Origin: Bacteroidota bacterium
GTDB taxonomy: Bacteria > Bacteroidota > Bacteroidia > AKYH767-A > JAHEYN01
Length of the DNA stretch: 46,109 nucleotides
Reading direction: 5' to 3'
Assembly (NCBI GenBank): GCA_947448795.1
Contig: CANFOZ010000017.1
Span: 1-46,109 of the forward strand
The notes under the pieces were generated by a model that saw nothing but the letters and a program-made list of their open reading frames with translations, was not told where the DNA came from and did no database searches. Positions 45,802 through 46,109 of the stretch are shown one piece after another. The position numbers and the translations under genes were made by a program. Numbering within the stretch: position 1 is the stretch's first letter; each line of letters begins with the position of its first letter.

Positions 45802-46109
45802 ATGAAAAATTTCGGACTCCTCTTTGCAGCTGTTGTTTTAAGTACCGTATTGTTTTCGTGCAGCCGACCGGGCACTGGTGGCGACAACATCCTTGTGGTA
45901 TTTCCTAAACATCATGGACAATCTATCAAAGGTGCAACCGTGTATCTGCGTTTCGGAGCCAAGGATTTCCCGGGCTCTGCTCCAACCGACTACGACATGA
46001 CCGTTGTAGGTGAAGCAAATGAGGAACATGTGCATGTAGAGAATCTTCGTAAAGGCGAGTATTATATTTATTCGATAGGGTATGATAGCACCATCTCTGC
46101 GGTTGTAAC
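45802..46109 (+). CDS. Predicted lipoprotein, truncated by window end
   Basis: Open frame from ATG 45802: MKNFGLLFAAVVLSTVLFSCSRPGTGGDNILVVFPKHHGQSIKGATVYLRFGAKDFPG..., lipobox VLFSC; not in the ORF track because no stop is in the window. Confidence 0.75.
   Translation, partial: MKNFGLLFAAVVLSTVLFSCSRPGTGGDNILVVFPKHHGQSIKGATVYLRFGAKDFPGSAPTDYDMTVVGEANEEHVHVENLRKGEYYIYSIGYDSTISAVV

Noticed and set aside
1-46109. tRNA/rRNA genes, CRISPR arrays, IS elements, prophage or integrase genes
   Set aside because: None recognised on either strand when reading the sequence and ORFs; a tRNAscan/ISfinder search would be needed to be definitive.

Overview
This 46.1 kb window is chromosomal DNA from a member of the Bacteroidota. 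The evidence is TAnnTTTG-type -7 promoter elements and gene content (kynU/kmo, OmpH, YceI, propeller/BamA-like fusion, DUF2304). The flanks are mostly housekeeping. Left flank: gcvP (minus strand, truncated by the window edge and absent from the ORF track), hemL, kynU-kmo, ompH/skp-like, YceI, MBL hydrolase, a large propeller/beta-barrel protein, TauE/SafE, M20 amidohydrolase and recQ. Right flank: aconitase, msrB, hemE, an MFS transporter and a truncated lipoprotein. Between them, at about 16.9-40.5 kb, is a glycan/glycoconjugate locus made of three transcription units. (a) Plus strand 16895-20849: GT2, DUF2304, unknown 131 aa protein, GMC-type oxidoreductase, SDR. (b) A long minus-strand run 36134-20857: SDR, GT2, acyltransferase 3, polytopic-TPR protein, transketolase N-half, SDR, GT2 lacking a DxD motif, propeller-like protein, sulfotransferase, transketolase C-half, TMTC-like GT-C-TPR protein, carbamoyltransferase. 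(c) Plus strand 36387-40507: a degenerate-SDR/GT2 fusion translationally coupled to a GT-C-TPR protein. The best candidates for something undescribed are the SDR-pseudoenzyme/polyprenyl-P-glycosyltransferase fusion, the three polytopic membrane proteins with C-terminal TPRs in one locus, and the split transketolase whose halves are four genes apart. Several exact 10-bp tandem duplications inside coding genes of the locus are also notable. All family calls come from reading motifs by eye; no database search was run.
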